A stretch of 64,000 nucleotides of DNA from assembly GCF_019192965.1 (NCBI RefSeq), contig NZ_JAHTKU010000024.1, positions 1 to 64,000 on the forward strand, read 5' to 3'. Shown here piece after piece: positions 1 to 8,363 of the stretch. This DNA comes from Nocardioides daeguensis (GTDB lineage Bacteria; Actinomycetota; Actinomycetes; Propionibacteriales; Nocardioidaceae). Position numbers and translations under genes: made by a program. The notes under the pieces are model-generated. The model did no database searches. It was not told the DNA's origin and saw only the letters and a program-made list of their open reading frames with translations. Position 1 is the first letter of the stretch. Each line of letters opens with the position of its first letter.

Positions 1-53
1 GCGCCGGGCGTGGCGTGGTTCTGTTTGGCGGGGGGGTGGGTCCGCCCCCCCCG

Positions 54-73
54 CCCCCCCCCCCCCCCCCCCC
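54..73. repeat. poly-C tract
   Basis: A run of 20 consecutive C lies just downstream of the fabG-like gene, preceded by another eight-C run at 45-52 and a G-rich stretch at 30-40. No gene is visible in bases 1-95. Such homopolymers are prone to slippage and to sequencing or assembly error, so the exact length is uncertain. Confidence 0.8.
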
Positions 74-95
74 GACTCGGTGGTGATGCGACAGA

Positions 96-866
96 TCAGG
101 TGCCCAGCGAGATGCCGCCGTCGACGTACAGCGTCTGGCCGGTGATGTACGACGCCTCGTCGCTGGACAGGAAGGTCACCGCGGCGGCGATGTCGGCGGG
201 GAAGCCGACCCGCTTGACCGGGTTGGCCTCGGCGTTGAGCCGGCGGAACTCGTCGACGTCGAGCTTGAGCCGGGCCGCGGTGGCGTCGGTCATCTCGGTG
301 GCGATGAAGCCGGGCGCGACGGCGTTGACGTTGATGCCGAACGGGCCCAGCTCGATGCCGAGGGTCCGGGTGAAGCCCTGGATGCCCATCTTGGCGGCCG
401 AGTAGTTGGCCTGGCCGCGGTTGCCGAGCGCGGAGATCGAGGAGATGTTCACGACCTTGCCGTACTTCTGCTCCACGAAGTGCTTCTGCGCGGCCTTGGT
501 CATCAAGAAGGCGCCCTTGAGGTGCACGCCCATGACCAGGTCCCAGTCCTCCTCGGTCATCTTGAACAGGAGGTTGTCGCGGGTGATGCCCGCGTTGTTG
601 ACCAGGATGTGGATGCCGCCGAGCTCGGTGACGACCCGCTCGATCGCGGCGTCGACCGAGGCGCCGTCGGAGACGTTGGCGCCGACCCCGATGGCCTTGG
701 CCCCCTCGACCACGGGCAGCTTGGCGGCGGCCTCCGCAGCGGCGGCCTCGTCGAGGTCGACGATCGCGACCGATGCGCCCTCCTCGGCGTACCGGCTGGC
801 GGTGCCGAACCCGATCCCTCGTGCGGCTCCGGTGATGACGGCGACTCGCCCGTCGAAACGACCCAT
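96..866 (-). CDS. fabG: 3-oxoacyl-ACP reductase, FabG-like SDR
   Basis: 256-aa classical short-chain dehydrogenase that reduces 3-oxoacyl groups with NADPH, normally in cytosolic fatty acid synthesis. The Rossmann glycine motif TGAARGIGFG lies near residues 12-21, NNAG near residue 90, and the catalytic Ser plus YxxxK (YSAAK) near residues 142-160. The C-terminal VDGG and a length near 250 aa are typical of FabG. The ATG start follows a GAGAGG ribosome site. It could equally be an acetoacetyl-CoA reductase (PhaB type), because the families are close and no fab genes flank it here. Confidence 0.88.
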   Translation of the reverse strand: MGRFDGRVAVITGAARGIGFGTASRYAEEGASVAIVDLDEAAAAEAAAKLPVVEGAKAIGVGANVSDGASVDAAIERVVTELGGIHILVNNAGITRDNLLFKMTEEDWDLVMGVHLKGAFLMTKAAQKHFVEQKYGKVVNISSISALGNRGQANYSAAKMGIQGFTRTLGIELGPFGINVNAVAPGFIATEMTDATAARLKLDVDEFRRLNAEANPVKRVGFPADIAAAVTFLSSDEASYITGQTLYVDGGISLGT

Positions 867-907
867 GGGTGCTGACCTCTCAACTCGGGTAGACGATCGG
901 GCGCAGC

Positions 908-1321
908 CTACGACGCCAGCGCGGCGCGCAGGCGGGCGGCATACTCCAACGCCTCCCCCGCGGCGTACTTCGTGCGCGGCCAGAAGAAGCCGCGCAGCCC
1001 GTCGCCCTTCGTGCGGGGCACGACGTGCAGGTGCAGGTGGGGCACGGACTGGCTGACCACGTTGTTCATCGCCACGAAGCTGCCCTGCGCCCCGAGCCCC
1101 TCGACCACCGCGGTCGCCAGGCGCTGCGCGGCGCCCAGGAAGCCGTCACGCTGCCCGGCCGGGAGGTCGGGCAGCGTGACGACGTGGGTCCGGGGCACCA
1201 GCAGGACGTGGCCCTTGAAGACGGGGCGGCGGTCGAGGAACGCGAACAGGTCGGGCTCGTCGAGGACGACCTCGGCCTCGGTGTCGCCGGCAACGATGGA
1301 GCAGAAGACGCAGTCCGCCAT
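908..1321 (-). CDS. HIT family hydrolase
   Basis: 137-aa histidine-triad protein, a cytosolic nucleotide hydrolase or transferase acting on purine phosphoramidates or dinucleotides. It begins MADCVFCSIVAGD, has the usual zinc-type CxxC at the N-terminus, and carries the active-site triad HLHLHVVPR. The reading frame stays open 10 codons further upstream, but the ATG at 1321 matches the family start. A TAGATT box lies exactly 7 nt before it, consistent with a leaderless transcript. The downstream gene on this strand is the fabG-like gene, 41 bp away. Confidence 0.9.
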   Translation of the reverse strand: MADCVFCSIVAGDTEAEVVLDEPDLFAFLDRRPVFKGHVLLVPRTHVVTLPDLPAGQRDGFLGAAQRLATAVVEGLGAQGSFVAMNNVVSQSVPHLHLHVVPRTKGDGLRGFFWPRTKYAAGEALEYAARLRAALAS

Positions 1322-1328
1322 GCCGCCG

Positions 1329-1334
1329 AATCTA
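1329..1334 (-). promoter_or_regulatory. -10 box of a probable leaderless promoter (HIT gene)
   Basis: TAGATT on the minus strand ends 7 nt before the ATG at 1321, so transcription would begin at or next to the start codon. No Shine-Dalgarno sequence is present between them. No convincing -35 box was found. Confidence 0.5.
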
Positions 1335-1351
1335 GGCCCTGGGGCCGACAC

Positions 1352-2503
1352 TCAGGCCGCGCCCTCGCCCTCCAGCCAGCCGTCACGGGTCGCGACCGCG
1401 AGGTCCGGGTTGTCGGAGAACAGCGCGTCGACGCCCGCGTCGAGGAAGGCCGCGACCTCGCCGGCGAGGTCGCCCTTCGCGTTGGGGTCGGTGCCGATGC
1501 GGAGGTTCGTCGGCAGGAACTGGTTCTCGACCCGCATCGTCCAGGTGACGACCTTCAGGCCGGCGGCGTGGGCGTCGGCCACCAGGCTGCTCGGGGCGCC
1601 GATCGCACCGGCGCCGTCGCGGGGCAGGATCCGGTTCTTCGCCGGCGCCACCCACTCGGCGTACGTCGCGATGTCGGCCAGGCCCGCGGGCATCACCAGG
1701 TCGTCGTAGGTCCGGGTCGAGCCAGCCGCCTTGAGGTCGTACGGCGCGCCGCCGGCGTCGACGAGCTGCGCGAGCGGGACCCGGGTCATCGTGTCGAGCT
1801 GGCGCAGGTTGCCGGTCTCGAAGGACTGGATGACGACCTTCGCGTTCGGCCGGTCCAGGCCGTTGCGGCGCAGGGCCCGCACGAGCGGCTCCTCGAGGGA
1901 GAGCCCGATCGAGTCGAAGTACGACGGGTGCTTGGTCTCGGGCGCGATGCCGATGGTGCGGCCGGTACGGCCCGACTCGCGCTTCACCAGCGCGATGACC
2001 TCCTCGAGCGTGGGGATCTCGAGCTGGCCGTCGTAGCGGGTGTTGTCCGGGCGGACCTGCGGCAGCCGCTCCTTGGCGCGCAGGGTCTTGAGCTCGGCGA
2101 GGGTGAAGTCCTCGGTGAACCAGCCGGTGACGCTCACGCCGTCGATGGTCCGGGTGGCGCGCCGGTCGGCGAACTCGGGGTGGGTGGCGACGTCGGTGGT
2201 GCCGCTGATCTCGTTCTCGTGGCGGGCGACGAGGACGCCGTCCTTGGTGGACACGAGGTCGGGCTCGACGTAGTCGGCGCCCATCCGGATGGCGAGCCGG
2301 TAGGCCGCGAGGGTGTGCTCGGGGCGGTATCCGGACGCGCCGCGGTGGGCGATCACGAGGGGCTCGGCGCCGTGGTGGCGCTCGGCGTGGGCGTGGCCGT
2401 GGCCGAGCGCGGCCTGGGCGGGGACGGTCGCGGCGCCGAGCGCGACGACGGCAGTGGTGGTGGCAGCCATGAGGGTCCTCCCGAGGAGGGTCGTCCGGGT
2501 CAT
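1352..2503 (-). CDS. glpQ: secreted glycerophosphodiester phosphodiesterase
   Basis: 383-aa GDPD-family enzyme that hydrolyses glycerophosphodiesters to glycerol-3-phosphate and an alcohol. An N-terminal signal peptide ends near APAQA (residues 27-33). The metal and catalytic site begins at AHRGASGYRPEHT near residue 53, followed by EPDLVSTKDGVLVARHE with the family E, D and H residues. The TIM-barrel continues to the end (WTMRVEN, FSDNPDLA). Length and organisation match exported actinobacterial GlpQ-type proteins for phosphate or lipid head-group scavenging. The symbol is by family resemblance. Confidence 0.88.
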   Translation of the reverse strand: MTRTTLLGRTLMAATTTAVVALGAATVPAQAALGHGHAHAERHHGAEPLVIAHRGASGYRPEHTLAAYRLAIRMGADYVEPDLVSTKDGVLVARHENEISGTTDVATHPEFADRRATRTIDGVSVTGWFTEDFTLAELKTLRAKERLPQVRPDNTRYDGQLEIPTLEEVIALVKRESGRTGRTIGIAPETKHPSYFDSIGLSLEEPLVRALRRNGLDRPNAKVVIQSFETGNLRQLDTMTRVPLAQLVDAGGAPYDLKAAGSTRTYDDLVMPAGLADIATYAEWVAPAKNRILPRDGAGAIGAPSSLVADAHAAGLKVVTWTMRVENQFLPTNLRIGTDPNAKGDLAGEVAAFLDAGVDALFSDNPDLAVATRDGWLEGEGAA

Positions 2504-2566
2504 GACTGCCAGCCGACCAGCCGCAGGTGGCCCCTCGGGGAGGGGAAGGTGAAGCGCCGGCAGCCG

Positions 2567-3001
2567 TCAGTCGGCGAGCAGGAGGATGCCACCGACGAGC
2601 AGGGCGACGACCTTGACGACCTCGGCGCCGACGTACCACAGGTGTGCGCGGGAGCCCGGTCCCGTCACGCCCTCAGGGGCGGCCAGGACGGCGTCGGAGC
2701 GGCGGGTCAGCGCGGGGCGGACCAGGACGAGCTGGACGAGCAACGCGCCGACCGCGACGGCGAGCGCGGTGGCGGCGCCGCGGCCCGGGTCCCCGACGAG
2801 CAGCGCGATCGCGACCAGCACGGCCAGCACGAGCTCGCAGGCGTTGAGCGCCCGGAACACCAGCCGGCCGATGCCCAGCCCGATCTTCAGGCTGACGCCG
2901 GGGGCGCGGAACTTGACCGGCGCCTCGATGAAGGAGATCGCGAGCACCATGCCCAGCCAGACGAAGGACGCAGCGGTGGCGGTGGCGAGCGACGCGGACA
3001 T
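2567..3001 (-). CDS. small four-helix membrane protein
   Basis: 144-aa protein starting MSASLATATAASFVW, with four hydrophobic segments: about 8-25, 48-68, 75-98 and 122-140. The long upstream extension of the frame is Arg-rich and unlike coding sequence, so the ATG at 3001, near a GGAGGGGG, is preferred. No motif gives a function. It diverges from the thioesterase-family gene only 64 bp away, so the two may share a promoter region. Confidence 0.72.
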   Translation of the reverse strand: MSASLATATAASFVWLGMVLAISFIEAPVKFRAPGVSLKIGLGIGRLVFRALNACELVLAVLVAIALLVGDPGRGAATALAVAVGALLVQLVLVRPALTRRSDAVLAAPEGVTGPGSRAHLWYVGAEVVKVVALLVGGILLLAD

Positions 3002-3065
3002 GTCTGCATCATGCCCCCTCCGATCGGGGGTACGGCGGCGCACCGCCACCGGCGAGAATGGTCCG

Positions 3066-3833
3066 GTGGCGTACTGGCACCGGACTGCACCGCACACCTT
3101 CTCCCCCACCGAGCACGTGGGCGGCGCCTGGGACCGCGCGACCCAGCACATCGCCCCGGCCCTCGGGGTCCTCGCCCACGAGGTCGAGCGTGACCGTGAC
3201 GCGCGCCGCTCCGACGGCCTGGTGATCAGCCGGCTGTCCTACGACATCCTCGGCACGGTGCCGATCGAGCCGATCGACGTCGCCGTGGAGGTGCTCCGGC
3301 CCGGGCGGACCATCGAGCTGGTGCAGGCCACGGCGTCGTACGGCGGCCGGGCGGTCGCGGTGCTCCGGGCCTGGCTGGTCGAGCCCTACGACACCACGCC
3401 GCTCGCCGGCACGGAGCTGCCCTCGATCCCCGGCCACGACGAGATGGAGCCCTGGGACATGGCGGGGCTGTGGCCCGGCGGGTTCATCGCGTCGATCGAG
3501 GTCCGCCGCAAGGAGCTCGGCCCGGGTCGGTCGATGGTCTGGGTCCGCACCCCGCACGAGCTGGTCGCCGACGAGCCGGTCAGCCGGCTGGCCGCGGTCG
3601 CCGGGCTGATCGACGTGACCAACGGCATCGCCGTGCGCACCGACCCCGGGAAGGTCGCCTTCCCCAACCTCGACCTGACCGCCCACTTCCTGCACCGCCC
3701 GGCGGAGGGCTGGCTGGGCCTCGACACGACGCAGTCCTACGGTGCCGGCGGGATCGGCGTGACGAGCTCGAAGATGCACGACGAGAACGGCCCGCTCGGC
3801 ACCATCGCCCAGACGCTCACCGTCCGGCCCTGA
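3066..3833 (+). CDS. thioesterase family protein (TesB-like hotdog)
   Basis: 255-aa protein starting with GTG (VAYWHRTAPHTF). It resembles actinobacterial acyl-CoA thioesterase-family proteins with two hotdog-like halves: an N-terminal half with GGAWDRATQHIAP and a C-terminal half containing FPNLDLTAHFLHRP followed by WLGLDTTQSYGAGGIG. Such proteins hydrolyse acyl-CoA thioesters, although the substrate here is unknown. The frame is open far upstream, but only this start gives family-like sequence. A GAGAAT box sits 6 nt before the GTG, so translation may be leaderless. A strong hairpin overlaps the stop codon. Confidence 0.8.
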   Translation: MAYWHRTAPHTFSPTEHVGGAWDRATQHIAPALGVLAHEVERDRDARRSDGLVISRLSYDILGTVPIEPIDVAVEVLRPGRTIELVQATASYGGRAVAVLRAWLVEPYDTTPLAGTELPSIPGHDEMEPWDMAGLWPGGFIASIEVRRKELGPGRSMVWVRTPHELVADEPVSRLAAVAGLIDVTNGIAVRTDPGKVAFPNLDLTAHFLHRPAEGWLGLDTTQSYGAGGIGVTSSKMHDENGPLGTIAQTLTVRP

Positions 3834-3850
3834 CAGAGGGCCGGACGGTG
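3818..3850 (+). terminator. hairpin terminator after thioesterase gene
   Basis: A perfect 13-bp stem (CACCGTCCGGCCC with its complement) encloses a 7-nt loop that contains the TGA stop codon. No T-run follows, as is common for actinobacterial terminators. It may also serve the converging small gene at 3872-4033. Confidence 0.75.
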
Positions 3851-3871
3851 AGCCGCTGACTGGTCGACCGG

Positions 3872-4033
3872 TCAGACGGTGTGCCCGCGACCGTTGAAGA
3901 TCGAGACCCCTCCGGGCCCCACCAGGAGGCCGAGGACGATCAGCACGATGCCGAGCACGATGCCTCCCTGCAACAGGGTGACGATGCCGGCGATGACCAG
4001 GATGGCTGCGACGATCCACAAGAGCGTGCCCAT
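3872..4033 (-). CDS. 53-aa small membrane protein
   Basis: Short protein starting MGTLLWIVAAILVIAGI with two closely spaced hydrophobic segments (about 3-20 and 22-40) and a C-terminal GPGGVSIFNGRGHTV. The ATG at 4033 has a clear AAAGGAAC ribosome site; the 22 codons upstream in the same frame look non-coding. GPGG-ending two-helix mini-proteins of this kind are common in actinobacteria but have no assigned role. It converges on the thioesterase-family gene. Confidence 0.75.
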   Translation of the reverse strand: MGTLLWIVAAILVIAGIVTLLQGGIVLGIVLIVLGLLVGPGGVSIFNGRGHTV

Positions 4034-4211
4034 GACTGTTCCTTTCCCTCTCCCACGGTCTGTGGGTCTCCCGGCGGTACCCACGGGCACCGGCGTCACA
4101 CTCCCGGGCGGGTGCCGGCACGGCGAGACGAAGGCCCACCAGCCGGTCCGGGATTATCCGGTGGGCGTTTGTCGTTGAGGGTCAGTAGACTGACGTCGAC
4201 ACAACTCAAGA

Positions 4212-4578
4212 GGGGCTGATCGGTTTCGACTTGGGACGTTTGTTCCAGGGGAAGCGGGTCGAGAAGCCAGCGTCATCTCGTAAACGATCGCTGGAAACCA
4301 ATAACTGCCAACGCTAAGCGCAGTTCCTTCGCTCTCGCTGCCTGAGCAGTGATCGAAGCGTCTGACCGGGCATCCGTCTCCGTCCCGGATCCAGACGTCA
4401 TCTAGGAGACTTGCTGACCAGCTGCCGTCAGGGTGGCTGATCGGGACTCAAACCTGACTGGGCCTGTCGACGACGTGTTCGTGCGAGCGTCGGGGCCGAG
4501 AACACGCCAGCACGGACTGCACCCGGAGAAGACCTGGCTCGGCGCTCGAGGACCGGGGTTCGATTCCCCGCAGCTCCA
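4212..4578 (+). ncRNA. ssrA: transfer-messenger RNA (tmRNA)
   Basis: 367-nt tmRNA that rescues stalled ribosomes with SmpB. The 5' acceptor strand GGGGCTG pairs with CAGCTCC at the 3' end (one G-U pair). It begins with the conserved GGGGCTGAT...TTCGACTTGGG, and the T-arm has GGGGTTCGATTCCCC. The tag reading frame starts with the resume codon GCC at 4307 and encodes ANAKRSSFALAA, stopping at TGA 4343-4345; the LAA ending is the universal protease signal. The genomic 3' end reads A-CGA, so CCA is not encoded. A TAGACT box at 4186-4191 is a possible -10 element. smpB lies 2 kb downstream on the other strand. Confidence 0.96.
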
Positions 4579-4580
4579 CG

Positions 4581-4636
4581 ACACGACGAGGCCCGTGGCC
4601 CGCGCATCGCGCGGACCACGGGCCTCGTCGTCGTGT
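4581..4636. terminator. strong bidirectional terminator after ssrA
   Basis: A long inverted repeat, ACACGACGAGGCCCGTGG with its complement plus an inner CCGCGC/GCGCGG stem and a 3-nt loop. It lies 3 nt after tmRNA and 10 bp past the stop of the converging protease gene, so it can terminate both. The right arm has one 3-nt bulge. Confidence 0.85.
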
Positions 4637-4645
4637 CCGGGCCGG

Positions 4646-5485
4646 TCAGCTCAGGAAGCCGGCCAGCCAGCTCGCCACGACAGGGATGTCGATGCGCTGG
4701 TAGCCGTCGATGTAGCGGCAGTTGGCGGTGTAGCCGTACGACGTCACGCCGACGACCGCCCCGTCGAGCCACAGCGAGCCACCGGAGTCACCGAAGCAGG
4801 TGCCGCCGGTGCCGAACGGGTCGTTCTCGTTGCCGTTGGTCTGGATGATCTGCGGCGTGATCTTCTGGCCCGGCATCTCGACGTAGCGACGGATGATCGG
4901 GTAGCTCATCGGCGTGGGCTTCTGCGAGCCCACGTCGGCCTGGCGCACCTCGGTGCCGTAGCCGACCGCGGTGAACAGGGTCTTGCGGGGATGCTTGATC
5001 GCGTCCGCGGCGTTGAGCGGGGCGAGCGGGGCCGGCGCGATGTCGACCGCCTCGTCCAGGACGACCACGCCGACGTCGTTCCAGTTGTCCAGGTCGGTGA
5101 AGTTGCTGTAGTTCGGGTGCGTGTACGCCGTGCCGGCGAGGTACCCCGCGGCGGTGATCTCCGCTGCGGTGTAGCCGGCGGTGACGTCCGCGGCGACCGG
5201 GAGCGGCGACGGCGGCGCCTCGGCGACCACGCTGTCGAAGGTGACCAGGGTCTTGCCGAGCGTGCCCGACGTGCAGTGGGCGGCGGTGACGAGGACCCGC
5301 GGGCTGACCAGGGTGGCGGAGCAGCGGAACCGGCCGTCGGCGTCGTAGAACGCGATCATCGCGACGTTGGGATGGGTGTCGCCGTCGACGGTGCCGCCGG
5401 TGCTGGCGGACGCCGGGGACGCGGGTACGACGAGCCCCAGGCCGACCAGGATGGTGGCGGCGAGGGCCAGGAGACGAGTACGCAT
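4646..5485 (-). CDS. secreted trypsin-like serine protease (S1 family)
   Basis: 279-aa exported protease. The signal peptide MRTRLLALAATILVGLGLVV ends around residue 28. The catalytic triad is visible: His in VTAAHC, Asp in NWNDVGVVVLDE and Ser in CFGDSGGSLW, with paired cysteines around the active site. The ATG has an AAGGAGAACC ribosome site. Its physiological target is unknown. It sits between ssrA and the amidohydrolase and converges with ssrA on a shared terminator. Confidence 0.9.
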   Translation of the reverse strand: MRTRLLALAATILVGLGLVVPASPASASTGGTVDGDTHPNVAMIAFYDADGRFRCSATLVSPRVLVTAAHCTSGTLGKTLVTFDSVVAEAPPSPLPVAADVTAGYTAAEITAAGYLAGTAYTHPNYSNFTDLDNWNDVGVVVLDEAVDIAPAPLAPLNAADAIKHPRKTLFTAVGYGTEVRQADVGSQKPTPMSYPIIRRYVEMPGQKITPQIIQTNGNENDPFGTGGTCFGDSGGSLWLDGAVVGVTSYGYTANCRYIDGYQRIDIPVVASWLAGFLS

Positions 5486-5557
5486 GGTTCTCCTTCGGGG
5501 TGGGGTGGGACGCGCCTCAGTCCAGCACTTCCCGCGGCACCGCGGAAGATGCCCACG

Positions 5558-6469
5558 TCACCAATCTGAGGGAGCCAGCCCCAGCCGGACGGCGTTGTGC
5601 CAGCACACGTCGCGCAACCAGTCGTCGCCGAGCTCGAGGCGCGCGAGGCCGTCGAGCTGGTGGTGGTAGGGATACGGGATCGTCGGGAAGTCCGAGCCGA
5701 GCAGCACCTTGGGCTGCAGGTCCCGCAGCCGCGGCAGCAGGTCGCCGGGGTAGGCGCCGTCCTGGTCGAAGAAGTCGGTGAACACCATCGTGGTGTCCAG
5801 GTGCACGTTCGGGTAGGACTCGGCCAGGACGAGGAAGTCCTCGTACTCCGGCGCGCCCATGTGGGCGATGAACAGCCGCAGCCGCGGGTGCCTGCGCAGC
5901 AGGCGAGCCACCGAGTCGGGACCCGTGAACTCGTTGCCGACCGGCCCCGACCCGGCATGCACCGTCACCGGCGTCCCGGCGTCCTCGAGGACTCCCCAGA
6001 CCGGGTCCAGGACCGGGTCGTCGGCGACGAACTCCCCCACCTGGAGGTGGATCTTGAACATCCGCACGCCGTCGTCGACCAGCTCGGCGACGTACTTCTC
6101 CGCCTCGGGCTCGGGGTAGAAGGTGGCCGAGCGCAGGATCTCCGGCGCGGTGGCGGCGAAGTCGCCCGACCAGGCGTTGAGGTACGACGCCACGCCCGGC
6201 TTGTGGGCGTAGGGATGGGTCGGGAAGGCGCGGACCCCGAAGGCACGCAGCAGGTCGATCCGCTCCTCGTGCGACGCGCGGTAGCGGATCGGCCAGGGCC
6301 GGCCGATCTTCGGGCCGGCCTCGTCGAAGACCCGCCACACCGCCCGTTGGATGTTGGGCGGCAGGAAGTGGGTGTGCAGGTCGACCAGCCCGGGCAGCCC
6401 GAGCGGCTCCCAGAACGCGCGCACCGCCGCGGCGTCGGCCGCGCCGGTCTCGGGGGCGGGCTCAGTCAC
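5558..6469 (-). CDS. amidohydrolase-family metal-dependent hydrolase
   Basis: 303-aa TIM-barrel hydrolase of the amidohydrolase 2 type. A metal-binding DLHTHFLPPN lies at residues 31-40. Further His residues are in IHLQVGEF, TVHAGSG and IAHMGAPEYE, and a late Asp is in LLGSDFPTIPY. The family hydrolyses or decarboxylates diverse cyclic substrates; no substrate can be named here. Its start overlaps the end of smpB by 8 bp, so the two genes are probably co-transcribed. Confidence 0.82.
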   Translation of the reverse strand: MTEPAPETGAADAAAVRAFWEPLGLPGLVDLHTHFLPPNIQRAVWRVFDEAGPKIGRPWPIRYRASHEERIDLLRAFGVRAFPTHPYAHKPGVASYLNAWSGDFAATAPEILRSATFYPEPEAEKYVAELVDDGVRMFKIHLQVGEFVADDPVLDPVWGVLEDAGTPVTVHAGSGPVGNEFTGPDSVARLLRRHPRLRLFIAHMGAPEYEDFLVLAESYPNVHLDTTMVFTDFFDQDGAYPGDLLPRLRDLQPKVLLGSDFPTIPYPYHHQLDGLARLELGDDWLRDVCWHNAVRLGLAPSDW

Positions 6470-6965
6470 TCATGCCCTTGAGCCGGCGACCGATCGCCTC
6501 CTGCTTCTCGCGGTCGGCCGTGCGCTCGGCGATGGCCTGCCGCTTGTCCCACGACTTCTTGCCCTTGGCGAGACCGATCTCGATCTTGGCCCGCCCCTTG
6601 ACGAAGTAGAGCGACAGCGGGATGACGGTGTGGCCCTTCTCGCTGACCTTGCGCTCGATCTTGTCGATCTCGACGCGGTTGAGGAGCAGCTTGCGCTTGC
6701 GGCGGGCGGCGTGGTTGGTCCAGGTGCCCTGGGCGTACTCGGGGATGTGGACGCCGTGCAGCCAGGCCTCGCCGCCCTCGATGTCGACGAAGCCGTCGAC
6801 CAGGCTGGCGCGGCCCATCCGCAGCGACTTCACCTCGGTGCCCTGGAGCACCAGGCCGGCCTCGAAGGTGTCCTCGATGTGGTAGTCGTGGCGCGCCTTC
6901 TTGTTGGACGCGACGAGCTTGCGCCCGCTCGCGTCCTCCTGCTTCGCACCCGACTTCTTGGCCAT
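6462..6965 (-). CDS. smpB: SsrA-binding protein SmpB
   Basis: 167-aa RNA-binding protein that carries tmRNA into the ribosomal A site. It begins MAKKSGAKQEDASGRKLVASNKKARHDY. Family hallmarks follow: GLVLQGTEVKSLRMGRASL, the conserved EAWLHGVHIPEY, and a basic C-terminal tail (GKKSWDKRQAI) that enters the mRNA channel. Length fits the family. ssrA lies about 2 kb away. It follows the M23 peptidase gene by 44 bp in the ftsE-ftsX-M23-smpB order common in actinobacteria. Confidence 0.96.
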   Translation of the reverse strand: MAKKSGAKQEDASGRKLVASNKKARHDYHIEDTFEAGLVLQGTEVKSLRMGRASLVDGFVDIEGGEAWLHGVHIPEYAQGTWTNHAARRKRKLLLNRVEIDKIERKVSEKGHTVIPLSLYFVKGRAKIEIGLAKGKKSWDKRQAIAERTADREKQEAIGRRLKGMSD

Positions 6966-7009
6966 GGACCGATTCTCTCAGGGACGGCAACCGGATATGC
7001 GCTCGGGCG

Positions 7010-8308
7010 TCACAGGTACTGCATCGGGTCCACGGTGTCGCCGTTGCGCATCACGATGAAGTGCAGGTGGCAGCCGGTGGACCAGCCGGTGGACCCGGAG
7101 TACCCGACGACCTGGCCGCGGGCGACCTTGGCGCCCTCGCGCACGGCGTACTTGCTGAGGTGGTTGTAGACGAGCACGATGTCGGCGCCGTTGACCTTGC
7201 CGATGGCAAGGTAGAGCCGGTTGCCGTAGATCTCGTCGTAGTACTCGTCGATCACCGTGCCGGACTCCCCGGCCCACAGCGCGGCGCCGCAGCCGGTGCC
7301 GAAGTCGGTGCCGTTGTGCAGGCCCCAGTAGCCGTAGATCGGGTGGATCCGGTAGCCGTACGGCGAGGTCACCGGGCCCGGGCCGGGGCGGGCGAGCAGG
7401 CCGGAGGTGTCGCCGTTGTAGCTGCCGCCCTGCTTCTTCGACAGCTCGATGATCTTCTGCCGGATCGCCGCCTCGCGCTTCTCGAGGCGGCGCAGCGCGG
7501 CACGGTCGGCCTCGCGGGCGGCGAGGACCTCCTTGCGCAGGCCCTTGTTGCGGGCGACCAGGCCCGCCACCTTGTTCTCGGTGGCGGCGGCCTGCTCGAC
7601 CAGCGCGGCCACGCGGGCGACGTTGGCGTCGGCGGCGGCCTTGGCGGCGGCGACCTCGTCGCGGGCGGCGCGGACCGCGGCCCGCTGCTCCTCGAGCGCG
7701 TCCTCGGCGGCGACGAGCGCCACCAGCGCGTCGTTCTGGCGGCCGACGACGAGCTCGTTGGTCGTCTCCCCCATCAGCACGTCCTCGATCGTCCCCGCGT
7801 CGGCGTACGCCGCCAGCAGGGCCAGCCGCGCGTCGCCCTGCTGGGCCAGTCCGATCAGGGTGTCGCGGCTGGCGTCGCGCTGCGCGGCGACGTCGGCGCG
7901 AGCCTGAGCCAGCGCGGCCCGGGCGACGGCGAGCTTGTTCTGCGCGTCGGCGAGCTGGGTCGCGAGCGCCGCGGCAGCGGCCTGGGCCTCGCCGAGGTCG
8001 GCCTGCACCGACGCGAGCCGGTCACGGGCCCGACCCAGCGCCGCCTCGGCCTCCTCGAGGCGACGGGCGATCTTCGCGACCTTCTGGCTGGCCTCGTGGA
8101 TCTCGCCCTTGACGCTGGCGATCTCGCCCTTGACGTGGTCCTGCTTGTTCTTCAGGTCGTCGCGGTCGTCGGCGTGGGCGAGCGGCATCGCCAGCCCCGC
8201 CACGGCGACGAGGGCGGCGACAGCGGTCACCAGCCATTGGGGATGGGCCCACACGGGCAGCCGGTCGAGGGTACGGCGCAGCCACGGGGCGCTGGGGAAG
8301 AAGCGCAC
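7010..8308 (-). CDS. M23 peptidoglycan endopeptidase with coiled coil (EnvC/RipC-like)
   Basis: 432-aa exported protein. A hydrophobic export segment (WLVTAVAALVAVAGLAMP) is followed by a long Ala/Glu-rich coiled coil (about 50-280) and a C-terminal M23 domain. The peptidase has the zinc ligands H in HNGTDFGTGCG and the HLHFIV motif near residue 418. EnvC in E. coli and RipC in mycobacteria, both coiled-coil proteins, are controlled by FtsEX; the immediately upstream ftsEX genes make the same partnership likely here. The GTG start lacks a clear Shine-Dalgarno sequence. Confidence 0.9.
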   Translation of the reverse strand: MRFFPSAPWLRRTLDRLPVWAHPQWLVTAVAALVAVAGLAMPLAHADDRDDLKNKQDHVKGEIASVKGEIHEASQKVAKIARRLEEAEAALGRARDRLASVQADLGEAQAAAAALATQLADAQNKLAVARAALAQARADVAAQRDASRDTLIGLAQQGDARLALLAAYADAGTIEDVLMGETTNELVVGRQNDALVALVAAEDALEEQRAAVRAARDEVAAAKAAADANVARVAALVEQAAATENKVAGLVARNKGLRKEVLAAREADRAALRRLEKREAAIRQKIIELSKKQGGSYNGDTSGLLARPGPGPVTSPYGYRIHPIYGYWGLHNGTDFGTGCGAALWAGESGTVIDEYYDEIYGNRLYLAIGKVNGADIVLVYNHLSKYAVREGAKVARGQVVGYSGSTGWSTGCHLHFIVMRNGDTVDPMQYL

Positions 8309-8363
8309 AGTCAGACCAATCGGTGTTCGGGGAAGTGAACCCCTCGACCGTAGTCGCCGAGGG

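Noticed and set aside
4134..4166. GCCCACC/GGTGGGC hairpin upstream of ssrA
   Set aside because: It is not at the 3' end of any gene on the plus strand, and the stem is short; more likely chance or promoter-region sequence.
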